From assembly GCF_902167145.1 (NCBI RefSeq), contig NC_050101.1:180850428-180914427 (forward strand): a DNA stretch of 64,000 nucleotides, written 5' to 3'. Origin of the DNA: Zea mays. Taxonomy: Eukaryota > Streptophyta > Magnoliopsida > Poales > Poaceae. Position 1 is the first letter of the stretch, and each line of letters begins with the position of its first letter. Of this stretch, positions 13,139 through 23,673 are shown piece after piece. The notes beneath the pieces were generated by a model, which worked only from the letters and a program-made list of their open reading frames with translations, was not told where the DNA came from and did no database searches. The translations under genes were made by a program, and so were the position numbers.

Positions 13139-15196
13139 AATGACCTCTTCATCGACTAGCCCAATGTGCCTTACAACCTTAACCTATGTTTGGACTGTTC
13201 TCTCACTCAATTTGGCTAAATTTTCCATGGTCATTGTGTTATTTTGAGAAATGATTTGGCTAAATTTAGCCCAATGACGTCTTCATCCACTAGTTGTACT
13301 CTAATACCCTCTTGTCCGAATACAATGCTCTTGACATCAGGGAAAAGTCATTTGTGGTTTAAAAGTTGATCTATTGTATTGAATTCTTTATATTCCAACT
13401 TTTTATCATTTGTATTGTGGAAAAAGGTGCCTTACAACCTTAACCTATGTTTGGACTGTTCTCTTACTCGATTTGGCTAAATTTTCCATGGTCTTTATAT
13501 TATTTTGAGAAACGATGTGGCAAATTGATGTGTGGCGTTTTACTTGAGTGGACATAAACACCATTTAAGTATTCCTTGAATAGAGGGGATTATAGGAAAC
13601 CTGTTATCACAAAAGATCATTAGCTAGCCCACTAGCGTCTTCATCCAATAGTTGTACTCTAATACCTTCTCGTGCGAATACAATGCCCTTAATATCATAG
13701 AAACACTATTTTTTTGTCTCAAACATGATCTATTGTTTTGAATTCTTTGTATTCCAACTTTTTAGCAACTGTATGGTGGAAAAAGGTGTCTTACAACCTT
13801 AATCTATGTTTGGACAGATCTCTTACACAATTTGGCTAAATTTCCTATTGTCTTTATTTTATTTTTAGAAACGATGTGGCATAATGATGTGCGATGTTTT
13901 ACTTGAGTGGACATAAACACCATCCAGGTATGCCTTAAATAGAGGGGATTATAGGAAACCTGGTACCACAAAAGGTCATTAGCTAGCCCAATAACGTCTT
14001 CATCCACTAGTTGTTCTCTAATACCCACTCGTCTGAATACATTGCCCTCAATATCATAAAAACGTCATTTGAGGTTTAAAAGGTGATCTATTGTTTTGTA
14101 TTCTTTATATTTCAACCTTTTAACAATAGTATGGTGGAAAAAAGGTGCCATACAACTATAACCTATGTTTGGACAGATCTTTCACGCAATTTTTCTAAAT
14201 TTCCCATGGTCTTTATTTTATTTTATTTTGAGAAACGATGTCGCATAATGATGTGCGGTGTTTTACTTGAGTGGACATAAACACCACCTAGGTATGCCTT
14301 GAATAGAGAGGATTATAGGAAACCTGGTATCACAAAAGGTCAGTAGCTAGCCCAACGATGTCTTCATCCACTAGTTGTACTCTAATACCCTCTCTGTGAA
14401 TACAATGCCCTCATTATCATGGAAACATCATTTAAGGTTTAAAAGGTGATCTATTGTTTTGAATTCTTTATATTCCAACTTTTTAGCAACTGTATGGTGG
14501 AAAAAGGTGCCTTACAACCATAACCTATGTTTGGACAATTCACTCATGCAATTTGGCTAAAATTTTCAAGGTCTTTTGTTTTATTTTGAGAAACGATGTT
14601 GCAAATTGAAGTGTGGTGTTTTACTTGAGTGGACATAAACACCATTTAAGTATGCCTTGAATAGAGGGGATTATAGGAAACATATAATCACAAAAGGTCA
14701 TTAGCTAGCCCACTAACGTCTTCATTCAATTTGTTGTACTCTAATACCCTCTCATGCGAATACAATGCCCTCATTACCATAGAAACACTATTTTTAGTTT
14801 CAAAGTTGGTCTATTCTTTTGAATTCTTTATATTCCAACTTCTTAGCAACTGTATGATGGAAAAGGTGCCTTACAACCTTAACCTATGTTTGGACAGATC
14901 TCTTACATAATTTGGCTAAATTTCCCATGGTCTTAATTTTATTTTGAGAAACAATGTGGCATAATAAAGTGTAGTGTTTTACTTGAGTGGACATAAACAC
15001 CATCTAGGTATGCCTCGAATAGAGGGGATTATAGGAAACCTGGTATCACAAAAGGTCATTAGCTAGGCCAATAACGTCTTCATCCACTAGTTGTACTCTA
15101 ATACTCACTCATGTGAATACAATGCAGTCAATATCATAGAAACGTCATTTGAGGTTTAAAGCTGATCTATTGTTTTGAATTCTTTATATTACAACA
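13139..15196 (-). repeat. TR-1 satellite, reverse orientation, with ~1080-bp higher-order period
   Basis: TR-1 units on the opposite strand from the preceding block. The switch region at 13130-13275 is scarred: 'ttagcccaatgac' occurs at both ~13132 and ~13267 and joins otherwise non-adjacent parts of the monomer. Within the block, shared private variants such as 'accatttaagtat' at ~13560 and ~14641 indicate a three-unit higher-order repeat of about 1080 bp. The block ends abruptly at ~15196 against knob-180. Confidence 0.9.
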
Positions 15197-16199
15197 GACC
15201 ATTTCCAGGTCATAAATCATAGGTGTTAGCCTTCTGTATTATTGAAAATGGTCATTCATGGCTATTTTCTACAAAAATGGGGTTGTGTGGCCATTGATCA
15301 TCGACTAGAGGCTCGTACACCACACCCCACATATGTTTCCTTGACATAGATCACATTCTTGGATTTCTGGTGGAGACCATTTGTTGATCAAAAATCCGTA
15401 GGTGTTAGCCTTCGGTATTATTGAAATAGTCGTCCATGCAATTTTTGACAAAAATGTGGGTTGTGTGGCCATTTATCATCGACCAAAGGCTCGTACAAGT
15501 CACCCCACAAATGTTTCCTTCCCATAGATCACAATCTTGGATTTCTGGTGGAGACCATTTCTTGGTCAAAAATTCGTAGGTGTTACCCTTCGGTATTATT
15601 AAAAATGGTCGTTCATGCTATTTTCGAAAAAACAGGGGTTGTGTGGTCATTGATCAATGACGAGAGGCTTGTACACCTAACCCCACATATGTTTACTTGC
15701 CATAGATCACATTCTTGGATTTCTATTGGATACCATTTCTTGGCCAAAAATTGTAGGTTTTGTCCTTCGGTATTATTGAAAATTGTCGTTCATGCTATTT
15801 TCAACAAAAATAGGGGTTGTGTGGCCATTAATCATCGACCAAAGGCTCGTACACCTCATCCCACATATGTTTTATTGCCATAGATAAAATGTTTGGATTT
15901 CTGGTTGAGACCAAATCTTAGTAAAAATGCGTAGGTGTTAGCCTTCAGTATTATTGAAAATGCCCGTTCATGCTATTTTCGACAAAAATGGGGGTTGTGT
16001 GGCCATTGGTCATTGACCAGAGGCTCGTACACCTCATCCCACATATGTTTCCTTGCCATAGATCACATTCTGTTTGACTCTATTTATTGGTAAAATATCT
16101 GTAGGTGTTAGCCTTCGGTATTATTGAAAATGGTCGTTCACGCTATTTTCGAAAAAATATGGGTTGTGTGGCCATTGATCATCGACCAGGGGTTCGTAC
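15197..16199 (-). repeat. Knob 180-bp array, reverse orientation, left of gypsy insertion
   Basis: About 5.5 knob monomers in reverse orientation. The last five bases, CGTAC at 16195-16199, form the left target-site duplication of the gypsy element. The array resumes at 30358 on the other side. Confidence 0.95.
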
Positions 16200-16828
16200 T
16201 GTCGGTGTTTTGGATCCGACCGCACACCCGGGGTTGCCCCTCAAGGTGTTTTTAGGAGTAGGACGGTGCCAACGACTGTAGCAAAATGGTTCGTGCCGAT
16301 CGCACGAGGGACAATGGACAAGATTTGCAGGTTCGGGCCGCTTAGAAGTGCGTAACACCCTACGTCCTGGTGAGTATATGAGCGCGGTTACAAGAGGGTT
16401 CTCTGATAGAGGGCGCAGAGAGTTTTACGTGGGTGGCTATGTCAAACTGGGTCCTCCCTTCTGAAGGGGTGCCCCCTAGGCCTTATATACTCGACCGTAG
16501 GGCAGTACACTTGGGTATGATAACAACAAGTAGCTAAAAGGTAGTGAACCTCCTGAGTTTATCCCTACGTAACCCTCGCCGACTTATCCTCGCATGGCTC
16601 CATTGCATGGGGGCTTCAGCGCGGGAAAGTCGGGTCTCCGTTGCGATTTACTCGTTCGACGATGTGGGCCGTCCGGGCTTGCACCAATCTGGTCTCACGT
16701 CTTCTCTTCTTTGTTGGTTGTCTTTCCCCAGGCCCACGAAAGAATGACCTTACGAATTATTGGGCCCTCGGGCCTTTCGTGAGGCCTTTTACTTCTTTAG
16801 TGGACCCAGGGGATATCTATCCCCCACA
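16200..16828 (-). repeat. Gypsy element 3' LTR (left copy)
   Basis: 629-bp LTR running TG to CA on both strands: 'tgtcggtgtt' at 16200 and 'atcccccaca' ending at 16828. It is the 3' LTR of the minus-strand element. The TATATAA present in the other copy is also here (~16483-16489). Confidence 0.95.
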
Positions 16829-17280
16829 AGCCCCCGATCTTTGAGTTGATTTAGAGGTAATCTACTCAAAGATCCAAGGTCCGAAAAATAATTTCCTGTT
16901 ACCTACTCTTGCTCTGATCACTCGTTCGACCGAAGTTTAGTTTTGAGCTTGTGCCTTAGAGGTCGGCAATTTGGATTGTAAGATTCTGGACTTTATTGGG
17001 TGCACCGGAGGTGCACCCAATGGGTGTAGCCCCCGACCTTTGAGTAGATTTTAGAAGATAATCTACTCTAAGGTCTTCTTCCAAAGGTTATCTCCATTCG
17101 CGCTCCTGCATCTCGGTTGAGGATTGGTCTTTTCAATCTTGCTCTACGCCTTAGAAGTCGACGCTATATCGGTTTAGAATGATACTCCATGGGGTGCACC
17201 GGAGGTGCACCCAATGGGTGTAGCCCCCGACTTTCAAATGGATTTTTTGAGGATAATCCATTCGAAGGTCTTCCTTTTGC
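16829..17280 (-). repeat. Three ~196-bp repeats, each a long hairpin beside a polypurine-like tract
   Basis: Three imperfect repeats start at 16829, 17028 and 17222 (spacing 199 and 194 bp). Each has 'agcccccga' followed at once by an inverted repeat: 16836-16874 (16-bp arms, one mismatch, 7-nt loop), 17035-17075 (16-bp arms, one mismatch) and 17229-17270 (16-bp arms, two mismatches). Arm sequences differ between copies but pairing is kept. Two copies also carry 'ggtgcaccggaggtgcacc' upstream of the motif. On the minus strand the copy touching the LTR reads hairpin, then GGGGGCT, then LTR, which is the position expected for the polypurine tract. Confidence 0.85.
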
Positions 17281-17884
17281 TTGAAAAAATTGGCATGAAG
17301 CTATTCGCATTATGCTTTGGAAGTCAGCATTATGTCATCAAAACTTTGCTGCAGAGGTCAGCATATATTTTGTCTTTAGCAGCCGAGTTTGTAATCCATC
17401 CATATCTTGCTAGGTGGTGCAATTTATTTGCTTCTGCGATTGATTGGACGTTTGACGGACGTTCTCTGTCTAGTCTTCACGTCGCTTCTGTCGGCCATAT
17501 CTTGTACTTTGCTGGCTATATTTGGCTTTCCTCTGATCCTTACTGATATCTCATTTTTGTCTTGAGGTATTCACTGCATGTCCTGCACGGATGTGACCGT
17601 TTTGAAAAATATACTGATAATTCCTGGGCGTCCCCCCCAATGGGTGTGGGCAAGGGACGGCTTGGTACGCTGAGTGTTTTAGCCGACTGCTTCTGAGTAG
17701 TAATGCGATGGGACGGCTAGTGTAATCATATCCTTTGCACTGTTGACTGGAGTCCCAATGGGTGTAGTGTTGCATGAAACGGCGTCCGCCGTCTGACGTG
17801 TCTTCAGATGGGTGGGAGTGCTTATTGAATGCCCTGCGACTGTTCAGTGACCGCGGTTGGAAGCGAGCGGTTGCTTTTCCCTTC
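17281..17884. other. Non-coding region upstream of the plus-strand acidic ORF
   Basis: About 600 bp between the hairpin repeats and a TATA box. A 113-codon open frame at 17205-17546 starts inside the repeat and has no recognisable domain. Two short echoes of 'caatgggtgt' occur at ~17638 and ~17757. I infer that this is 3' UTR-like sequence of the element and/or promoter sequence for the plus-strand gene. Confidence 0.5.
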
Positions 17885-17892
17885 TATAAATA
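17885..17892 (+). promoter_or_regulatory. TATA box of plus-strand gene in the gypsy element
   Basis: Canonical TATAAATA, 83 bp upstream of the ATG at 17975. The pyrimidine-rich sequence between them is typical of a plant transcription start and leader. It points opposite to gag-pol. Confidence 0.7.
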
Positions 17893-17974
17893 ACCCCCTT
17901 TGCTTCTCTGGTTTTTTCACATCTCTTCGCTGCTCTTTACTGCCTTCTTCTCCTCCCTTCTGTTTGCTTCCACC

Positions 17975-18249
17975 ATGGGCAAGAACAACAAGCGCAAGCG
18001 TGAGCCGACTCCTCCATCGGAGGAGTTTGGTGACTCGAAATACTCAGAGGAGGAGTTCTCCTCTGAGTCCGAGGGGTCTCTGGCTCCCATCCCCCTGCGT
18101 GAGTCGTCTGATGACTCAGACGACTCCCAGGGGCTTGCGGCGGAGGTCTGGACGTACATCCGGGCCGTCGAGCGCTCCGGGCTCGAGGGCTCGGATGAGT
18201 CTGAGTTCTCCTCGGACGAGGAGGACTCGGACGGCGGCGAGGGCGAGGA

Positions 18250-18281
<32 letters not shown>

Positions 18282-18415
18282 GTGGCGACGGCGACGGTGA
18301 TGGCGGCAACGGCGGCGGAGGCAGCGGCGGCAAGGGCGGCACCAAGGGCGGCAGCAGCGTGGGCAGCACCGGAGGCGGCGGCGGCAAGGGCAGCGGCAGC
18401 AGGGCCAGTGGCTAA
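17975..18415 (+). CDS. Small acidic, glycine-rich protein ORF (antisense to element)
   Basis: 146-codon ORF starting at an ATG in ideal context (accATGg), with a TATAAATA box 83 bp upstream. The product begins with a short basic stretch (GKNNKRKRE, residues 2-10), then a Ser/Glu/Asp-rich region, a run of Asp/Gly around residues 88-112, and a Gly/Ser/Lys tail. The central part is GC-rich, microsatellite-like sequence. I recognise no domain. A basic start followed by acidic low complexity resembles chromatin- or nucleolus-associated proteins in composition only, so no function is assigned. Four overlapping open frames on both strands at 17829-18458 come from the same GC-rich tract. The clean start and TATA box favour this one. 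The ORF is intact, unlike the element's other genes. Expression is untested. Confidence 0.5.
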
Positions 18416-18689
18416 ACGCCACTGGTCTTTAGATATTAGTATAGTTAGTATAATGTAGTAGTAATTAGTGTAGTTTAGTAGTAGTAGTAATGTAGAGTAG
18501 TATAGTGTAGTTTAGTAGTAGTAGTAATGTAGAGTAGAAGTAGGGAAGCACCAACTCGCGAAGAGTTGGTTTGTAAACTCATTAACTTCCCTTTAATGAA
18601 GAACTGTCGTTGACCCCCCTTTTCGATGACTCGTTGTTGCTTTTTCTGAACGTTGAACTGATTCTTTTGATATAGTAGAAACAACGCCG
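18416..18689. other. AT-rich spacer with short TAG-type repeats
   Basis: Non-coding. Two direct copies of a ~30-bp unit rich in 'tagtagtagtaatg' lie around 18468-18540, followed by unique sequence. It could be the 3' UTR of the acidic ORF, but no clear polyadenylation signal stands out. Confidence 0.5.
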
Positions 18690-19265
18690 AGTGATGTGAA
18701 GGTTGACATCAGCGTTTTAGAAGTAACACCAAGCAATCGAACACAAGACCAGCGTTTTAGAGGCAATGCCGAACGATAGAAGGTCGGCATCGGCATTTTA
18801 GAAGTAATGCCGAGCGACAGAATACGAGCCTGGTGTTATAGAGGCAACGCCGAGTGTTTAAAGGTTGACATCGGCATTTTAGAAGTAATGCCGAGCGATT
18901 TGGACACGAGGTCGGCATTTTAGAAGCAACGCCGAGTGATGGAAGGTCGGCGTCGGCATTTTAGAAGTAATGCCGAGCGATTGAACATGTGGTCGGCGTG
19001 TTAGAGGACACGCCGAGTGATTGGAGGTCGGCATCGGCATTTTAGAGGCAACGCCGAGCGATTGAACACGTGGTCGGCGTTTTAGAGGCAACGCCGAGTG
19101 ATGGAAGGTCGGCGTCGGCATTTTAGAAGTAATGCCGAGCGATTGAACACGTGGTCGGCGTGTTAGAGGACACGCCGAGTGATTGGAGGTCGGCGTCGGC
19201 ATTTTAGAGGCAACGCCGAGCGATTGAACACGTGGTCGGCGTGTTGGAGGACACGCCGAGTGATA
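18690..19265 (+). repeat. ~81-bp tandem array of paired hairpins with compensating stems
   Basis: About seven copies with an 81-82 bp period (landmark starts 18791, 18872, 18954, 19035, 19116, 19197), each made of two ~40-bp halves. Nearly every half contains a 22-nt inverted repeat with a 7-8 bp stem around a 'TTAGAAGT' or 'TTAGAGGC'-type loop. Examples are 18791-18812 (CGGCATT/AATGCCG), 19075-19096 (CGGCGTT/AACGCCG) and 18994-19015 (CGGCGTGT/ACACGCCG). Base changes in one arm are matched in the other. Left-hand copies are more degenerate. The array lies ~240 bp upstream of the antisense gene start at 19504. Confidence 0.88.
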
Positions 19266-19503
19266 GCCAGCTTCACGAGTTACTTTGAGGATAATAACCG
19301 AGTGATGAAGTGGCACGTCGGCTTTCTTGGAAATAACTGTCGGGTGATGACTGGGCACTTTTTGAAAAGGTATCTGGCTCAAGAATATCCCTTAAGAGTC
19401 GCGCTTTTAGCCGCCTTTGCTTTCCGTGCCCTAGTTCTTGCATTTCCGCATCTGAATCTTCTCCGCCACTCGCCTCCTACTCTGTTTGCCAGCGAGAAGC
19501 AAG
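19266..19503. other. Presumed 5' leader of the antisense gene
   Basis: Degenerating hairpin-repeat sequence to ~19350, then a pyrimidine-rich leader (~19440-19490) before the ATG at 19504. No convincing TATA box is seen here, so the transcript may start upstream or use a TATA-less promoter. Confidence 0.4.
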
Positions 19504-22500
19504 ATGGCGCCCAAGAGGAAAACCGCGAACTCGTCTGCTGCAGTGATCCCCGCAATCGACCCCAACAGTCAGTTACCCTTCGCAGGTAACCATACGTCTG
19601 TTATTTCCGAAGCTGAGCTCCTCCGTCTTGTCTCCATCGGGGTTCTTCCTCCGCGGGAACTCTGTTCTTGGCGGGTTTGCCACGGGACTACCGTCCCAAC
19701 CGAAGATACCCACGAGTCAGTAGTTTACGCTCCTTTCCTTCTCCGCGGCCTCGGCCTTCCCATATCTCCGTTTTTCCGTGGCCTCCTTGATTTTTATCAC
19801 ATCAACCTGACTCATTTGAACCCTAATTCCATTCTCCAAATCTCTATTTTCGTTCACCTTTGCGAAGCTTATCTCGGCATGCTGCCGCATTTTGGTTTAT
19901 GGAAGTATCTGTATCACTGCCGTCCTGGGATGGCCGGGGGGCAACATTAGTTGGTCGGAGGTGCCAGTTTGGAGATGCGTCGTGGGCGGAAAACCGAGTA
20001 TCTCGAAATACCCCTCAAAGACAGCATTAAAGGTTGGCGTCTGGAGTGGTTTATAGTTGATAACTATGGAAATTCTCTCCCCTCCCGGTCAGGAAGACAG
20101 CCAGACGTTCGTACTCCGAGTTGGACTGAGTTTCCCACGGATCAAGAGGTGGCCGAGGCAGGCGTGTTGCTTTCTGAAATCGGATTACTGAAAGAGAGAG
20201 GTCTGACTGCTGAAGCTGTGGTCACGGATTTTGTTTTCAAGAACATTCAGCCGCTGAAAGACAGGGCTTATCCGGCATATCTTTATCGAGGGCTGGCCGA
20301 CTCAACCCGAGTTACCAATAGGAGAATTCCTTCTGTTGACTTGGTAAGCCAACTTGAGATGATCCTCAGGGGTAAAGTCTCAAACGTTGGTGCTCCAGTG
20401 GCTTACTCGGCTTGGAACCTTCCTTCTCCCAAAGCTTTCACCCTTTTTGTGTCCAATCCACCCGTGACTGATAGCAATTTGGGTCTTAGAGTGCGACCTT
20501 CTGCTGAAGAGGTCCGTACTTTGGTTGCTTCGCTCGGGGAGATACCTGATGATGAACGGCAGATTTATTTTGAAGTGCCCCTGAACCCTAGTGATGCAGA
20601 CATAAATGACATGCTTGATCTGCTAGCTGAGGATTCATCTGATGCTGCTCCTGATGGTACGTTGGCAGTGGCGCCCCTTCCAGAGGTTGATACAACCTTG
20701 GAGGTCCCGAAACCTGTCAGTACTCGCCCGAGATGCCCTAGTCGAACTAGTCATCCTGAGCCTTCTGTTGATGAGCAGAAAAAGAAGAGAAGACGCCTCC
20801 GGCGAGTATCCAGCTTTGATGAGGACGCCAGTACCTTAGCTCCTGCTGCTGAAGAAATGACTGCAACTGGCCTTGCTGGCATTGATCCCAATGGGTGTGC
20901 TCCGCCTGCTGCTGACCCCAATGAGGATGCTGTTTGTGCTGTTACTGTGGAAGATGAGGAGGGAGAAAATGAAACTCCACTAACTCGGAAAAACAGTCGG
21001 CAGTTCGTCGCTAGCGGTGGAAGTAGTGGGGTCCCCTCTCCTGCTTTGTCTGCCCTTATTGGTCTGCAAGAGCTGTCTATGGCCATTTTTGATCAAACTC
21101 TAGAGGATATGGTCCCAGAGGATTTGCTATCAGAGCCTGTGGATGTTGATGCAACAGAGACTTGTGCTGCCGTGCCTGATGCTGGGTTGAGGTCATCCCG
21201 TGCCTCGTCGACCTTAGAGCATGATCTCGAGGGTCGGGATGTTGATTTGGATTGTCCTGGTCCCATGGAAGTAACTGAAGGCCCGTCAACCTTAGAAGTG
21301 GTCACGGCAGAGAGCTTGGACCCCTTGAATAGTGCTAACACGTGCCCAGCCCCCGAGGATGTCGCCGGGGAGGACTCAGCTCGGGTGAGGAGTGTAAGCC
21401 ACTGCCCAGCCCCCGAGGGTGTTGCCGGGGATGATCCGGCTCAAGTGGGCAGTGCCAACTTTGACCCAGCCCCCGAGGGTGTCCGAGCGGGGTCTCCTTC
21501 CTGCACTTCCATGGATGTTCATGCAGGTTCACCTCCACTTTCTGGCGGTATGGTGGTGGCCCAAACTCCGGATCAGGGGGTCGCTTTAGAGGGCAGCATC
21601 CCCACTGGCCTGGCGTTAGGCTCTGTTGAATGTACTGAGCTCGTTCCTGCTGGCCTGCTGCAAGCTGCTTCGGGTGGTGGTCTGGCACCTGGTTACCAGC
21701 TGATTTCTCCTGACTTGGGGATCCCTTCGCTCTTTTCCAACCTCCAGGTGCTGTGCTGTGCTTTAGTTTGATCTTTATGTTGCATGAATTGTTGTCATTA
21801 TGTTCATCTGCTCTTCTTATCAGGCTTTGGTAGATGGAATGGCCAGCCAGCTGAAGTCGCAGGGAGCTTCCATCCCGGAAGTGGCTTCATCTCTTGAGCG
21901 TTGGAATCCGGTGTTGCTTCGGGGTCGTGTATCCGAGTTGGAGGCAACTAATGCTGGTTGGTGTCCTTTCTTCTTCTTCTTGTCCGTGGATTGTTTTACC
22001 TTCTGACCTCATTTTGTTTGAATACCTCTTGATAGGGATGACTCGGCAGATCACAGTTCTTGAAGAAAAACATTCCCAGGATCAAGCTGAAATGGCTCGA
22101 CGGTGCGCTGACTTCGAGGAGAAGTATTCTCAGAGTCAGATCGAATTGAGTCAGGTCTCCGTGGCTTTGGATGATGCCAACGCTCTGAGTTCTTCTCTTC
22201 ATGCTCAGCTTGACTCTGAAAAGGTGACTTACGAGACCGTGCTTCACCTTATCATGCTCATGGATTCTGAATGAGTTGATTTTTGCTTGTAGGAAGAAAA
22301 ACGCATCCTTGCTGCTTCTCGTGACAACTTGGACAGATTGTACCAAGATTCCAGCAATTCGCTAACCATCTTGGAGAGGAGCCGCCGTTTTACGATGGAA
22401 GAGCTGGACAATCAGCGTCGTCAGCTGCAAGAATCCTCGGACGAAGTGACCCGCCTTACACAGTTGCTATCAGCAAAGGATGCCACCATCAAGGGACTCC

Positions 22501-22754
22501 GAGCTTCTAAGAAATCCATTGCTCAGGAGTTAGAAACTGCTCAGCAGGCTACTAGAGTTGCCGAAGAAACCGTTGTCACTTTCAAAGCTCAGCGTGATAA
22601 AGCCCTGGACAAGGCTATTCGGGCAGGACGAATCTTGATGAGAAGACCTGGCGTGGTTGTCCCTGAAGACATAAGAGCCGATGTGAATGCTGCCCCCGAT
22701 TCTTCGAATCGCCCTTCTTCGTCGGTCGTTCCTGAGAAAGACATTGGAAAATAA
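19504..22754 (+). pseudogene. Antisense extra gene of Tat element, gypsy-type putative transposase (Transposase_28-like), spliced
   Basis: Plus-strand gene opposite to gag-pol. Exons inferred from GT-AG signals and frame continuity: 19504-21747, 21824-21956, 22036-22223 and 22293-22754, with introns of 76, 79 and 69 bp (phases 0, 1, 0). Together they give 1009 codons ending in TAA, with one in-frame TAG at 19948-19950 (codon 149). That stop fits a single point mutation, hence the pseudogene call. The N-terminal ~200 residues resemble the plant 'putative gypsy type transposon' family (Pfam Transposase_28), known as an additional ORF in Tat-lineage elements; this is family recall, not a search. 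The middle is acidic and low complexity, with a 20-residue repeat encoded at ~21345-21486. The last ~250 residues (exons 2-4) look like a long coiled coil. The molecular function is unknown. Confidence 0.75.
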
Positions 22755-22934
22755 AGAAACATTTCGCGTGTTATTAGCGCGCGGTTAGCATGATCAAGTA
22801 CTCGTTAGAGGTTATTGGCTTATCATTCGAATGACATCATCACTCTCTTATGGTATCCGAATTGCAAATTTGTGGTAACGCTGCATGATGATCATGAAGT
22901 TTGTTTGTGGGATATGGAAGTCATCCCCTGAATT
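22755..22934. other. 3' flank of antisense gene
   Basis: Non-coding sequence between the antisense gene's stop codon and the 89-bp array. A degenerate first repeat unit begins toward its end (~22925). No other feature is seen. Confidence 0.5.
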
Positions 22935-23560
22935 GCATAAGCGCGAGTAAGCTGCACCGGCTTGAGCCGTCAATGACTTTAGCTGATAACTCCGTTAGTA
23001 GGGCATAGTGGTCACCCTAGGTTAGGTAAGCGTGAGCATGTTGCGCCGCCTTAAGTCGTTGCCGACTTAAGTCGATTGCTCCGTTTGCAGGGCATAGTGG
23101 TCACCCCGAGTTAAGTAAGCGTGAGCATGTTGCACCGCCTTAAGTCGTTGCCGACTTAAGTCGATTGCTCCGTTTGTAGGGCATAGTGGTCACCCCGAGT
23201 TAAGTAAGCGTGAGCATGTTGCACCGCCTTAAGTCGTTGCCGACTTAAGTCGATTGCTCCGTTTGCAGGGCATAGTGGTCACCCCGAGTTAAGTAAGCGT
23301 GAGCATGTTGCACCGCCTTAAGTCGTTGCCGACTTAAGTCGATTGCTCCGTTTGCAGGGCATAGTGGTCACCCCGAGTTAAGTAAGCGTGAGCATGTTGC
23401 ACCGCCTTAAGTCGTTGCCGACTTAAGTCGATTGCTCCGTTTGTAGGGTATAGTGGTCACCCCGAGTTAAGTAAGCGTGAGCATGTTGCACCGCCTTAAG
23501 TCGTTGCCGACTTAAGTCGATTGCTCCGTTTGTAGGGCATAGTGGTCACCCCGAGTTAGT
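22935..23560. repeat. 89-bp tandem array between convergent genes
   Basis: About seven copies with an exact 89-bp period: 'gcatagtggtcacc' starts at 23003, 23092, 23181, 23270, 23359, 23448 and 23537. The middle copies are almost identical and the first is degenerate. Each regular unit contains the perfect inverted repeat CTTAAGTCG-TTGC-CGACTTAAG (9-bp stem, 4-nt loop). The array separates the plus-strand gene (stop at 22754) from the minus-strand gag-pol stop (23674). Confidence 0.92.
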
Positions 23561-23673
23561 AAGAATGCAAGTCAATCGTAAACGAGCCAAGTATCTTTGA
23601 AATCTCTCTTTATTGATGACGTATTTCCATTATTACAGAATACATGGTCGCCCCGGCTTGTTTTGAAATACAG

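Noticed and set aside
16544..16844. Three overlapping ORFs in the gypsy LTR (repeated at 30073-30445)
   Set aside because: Overlapping frames in a GC-rich LTR, antisense to the element promoter; one runs into knob DNA. No domain is seen.
17829..18458. Alternative frames over the GC-rich acidic ORF, including Pro- and Arg-rich minus-strand frames
   Set aside because: Composition artefacts of the same GAC/GGC repeats. Only 17975-18415 has a good start codon and an upstream TATA box.
18690..19265. CRISPR-like appearance of regularly spaced repeats
   Set aside because: The context is a plant retrotransposon, units are contiguous without unique spacers, and no cas genes are present.
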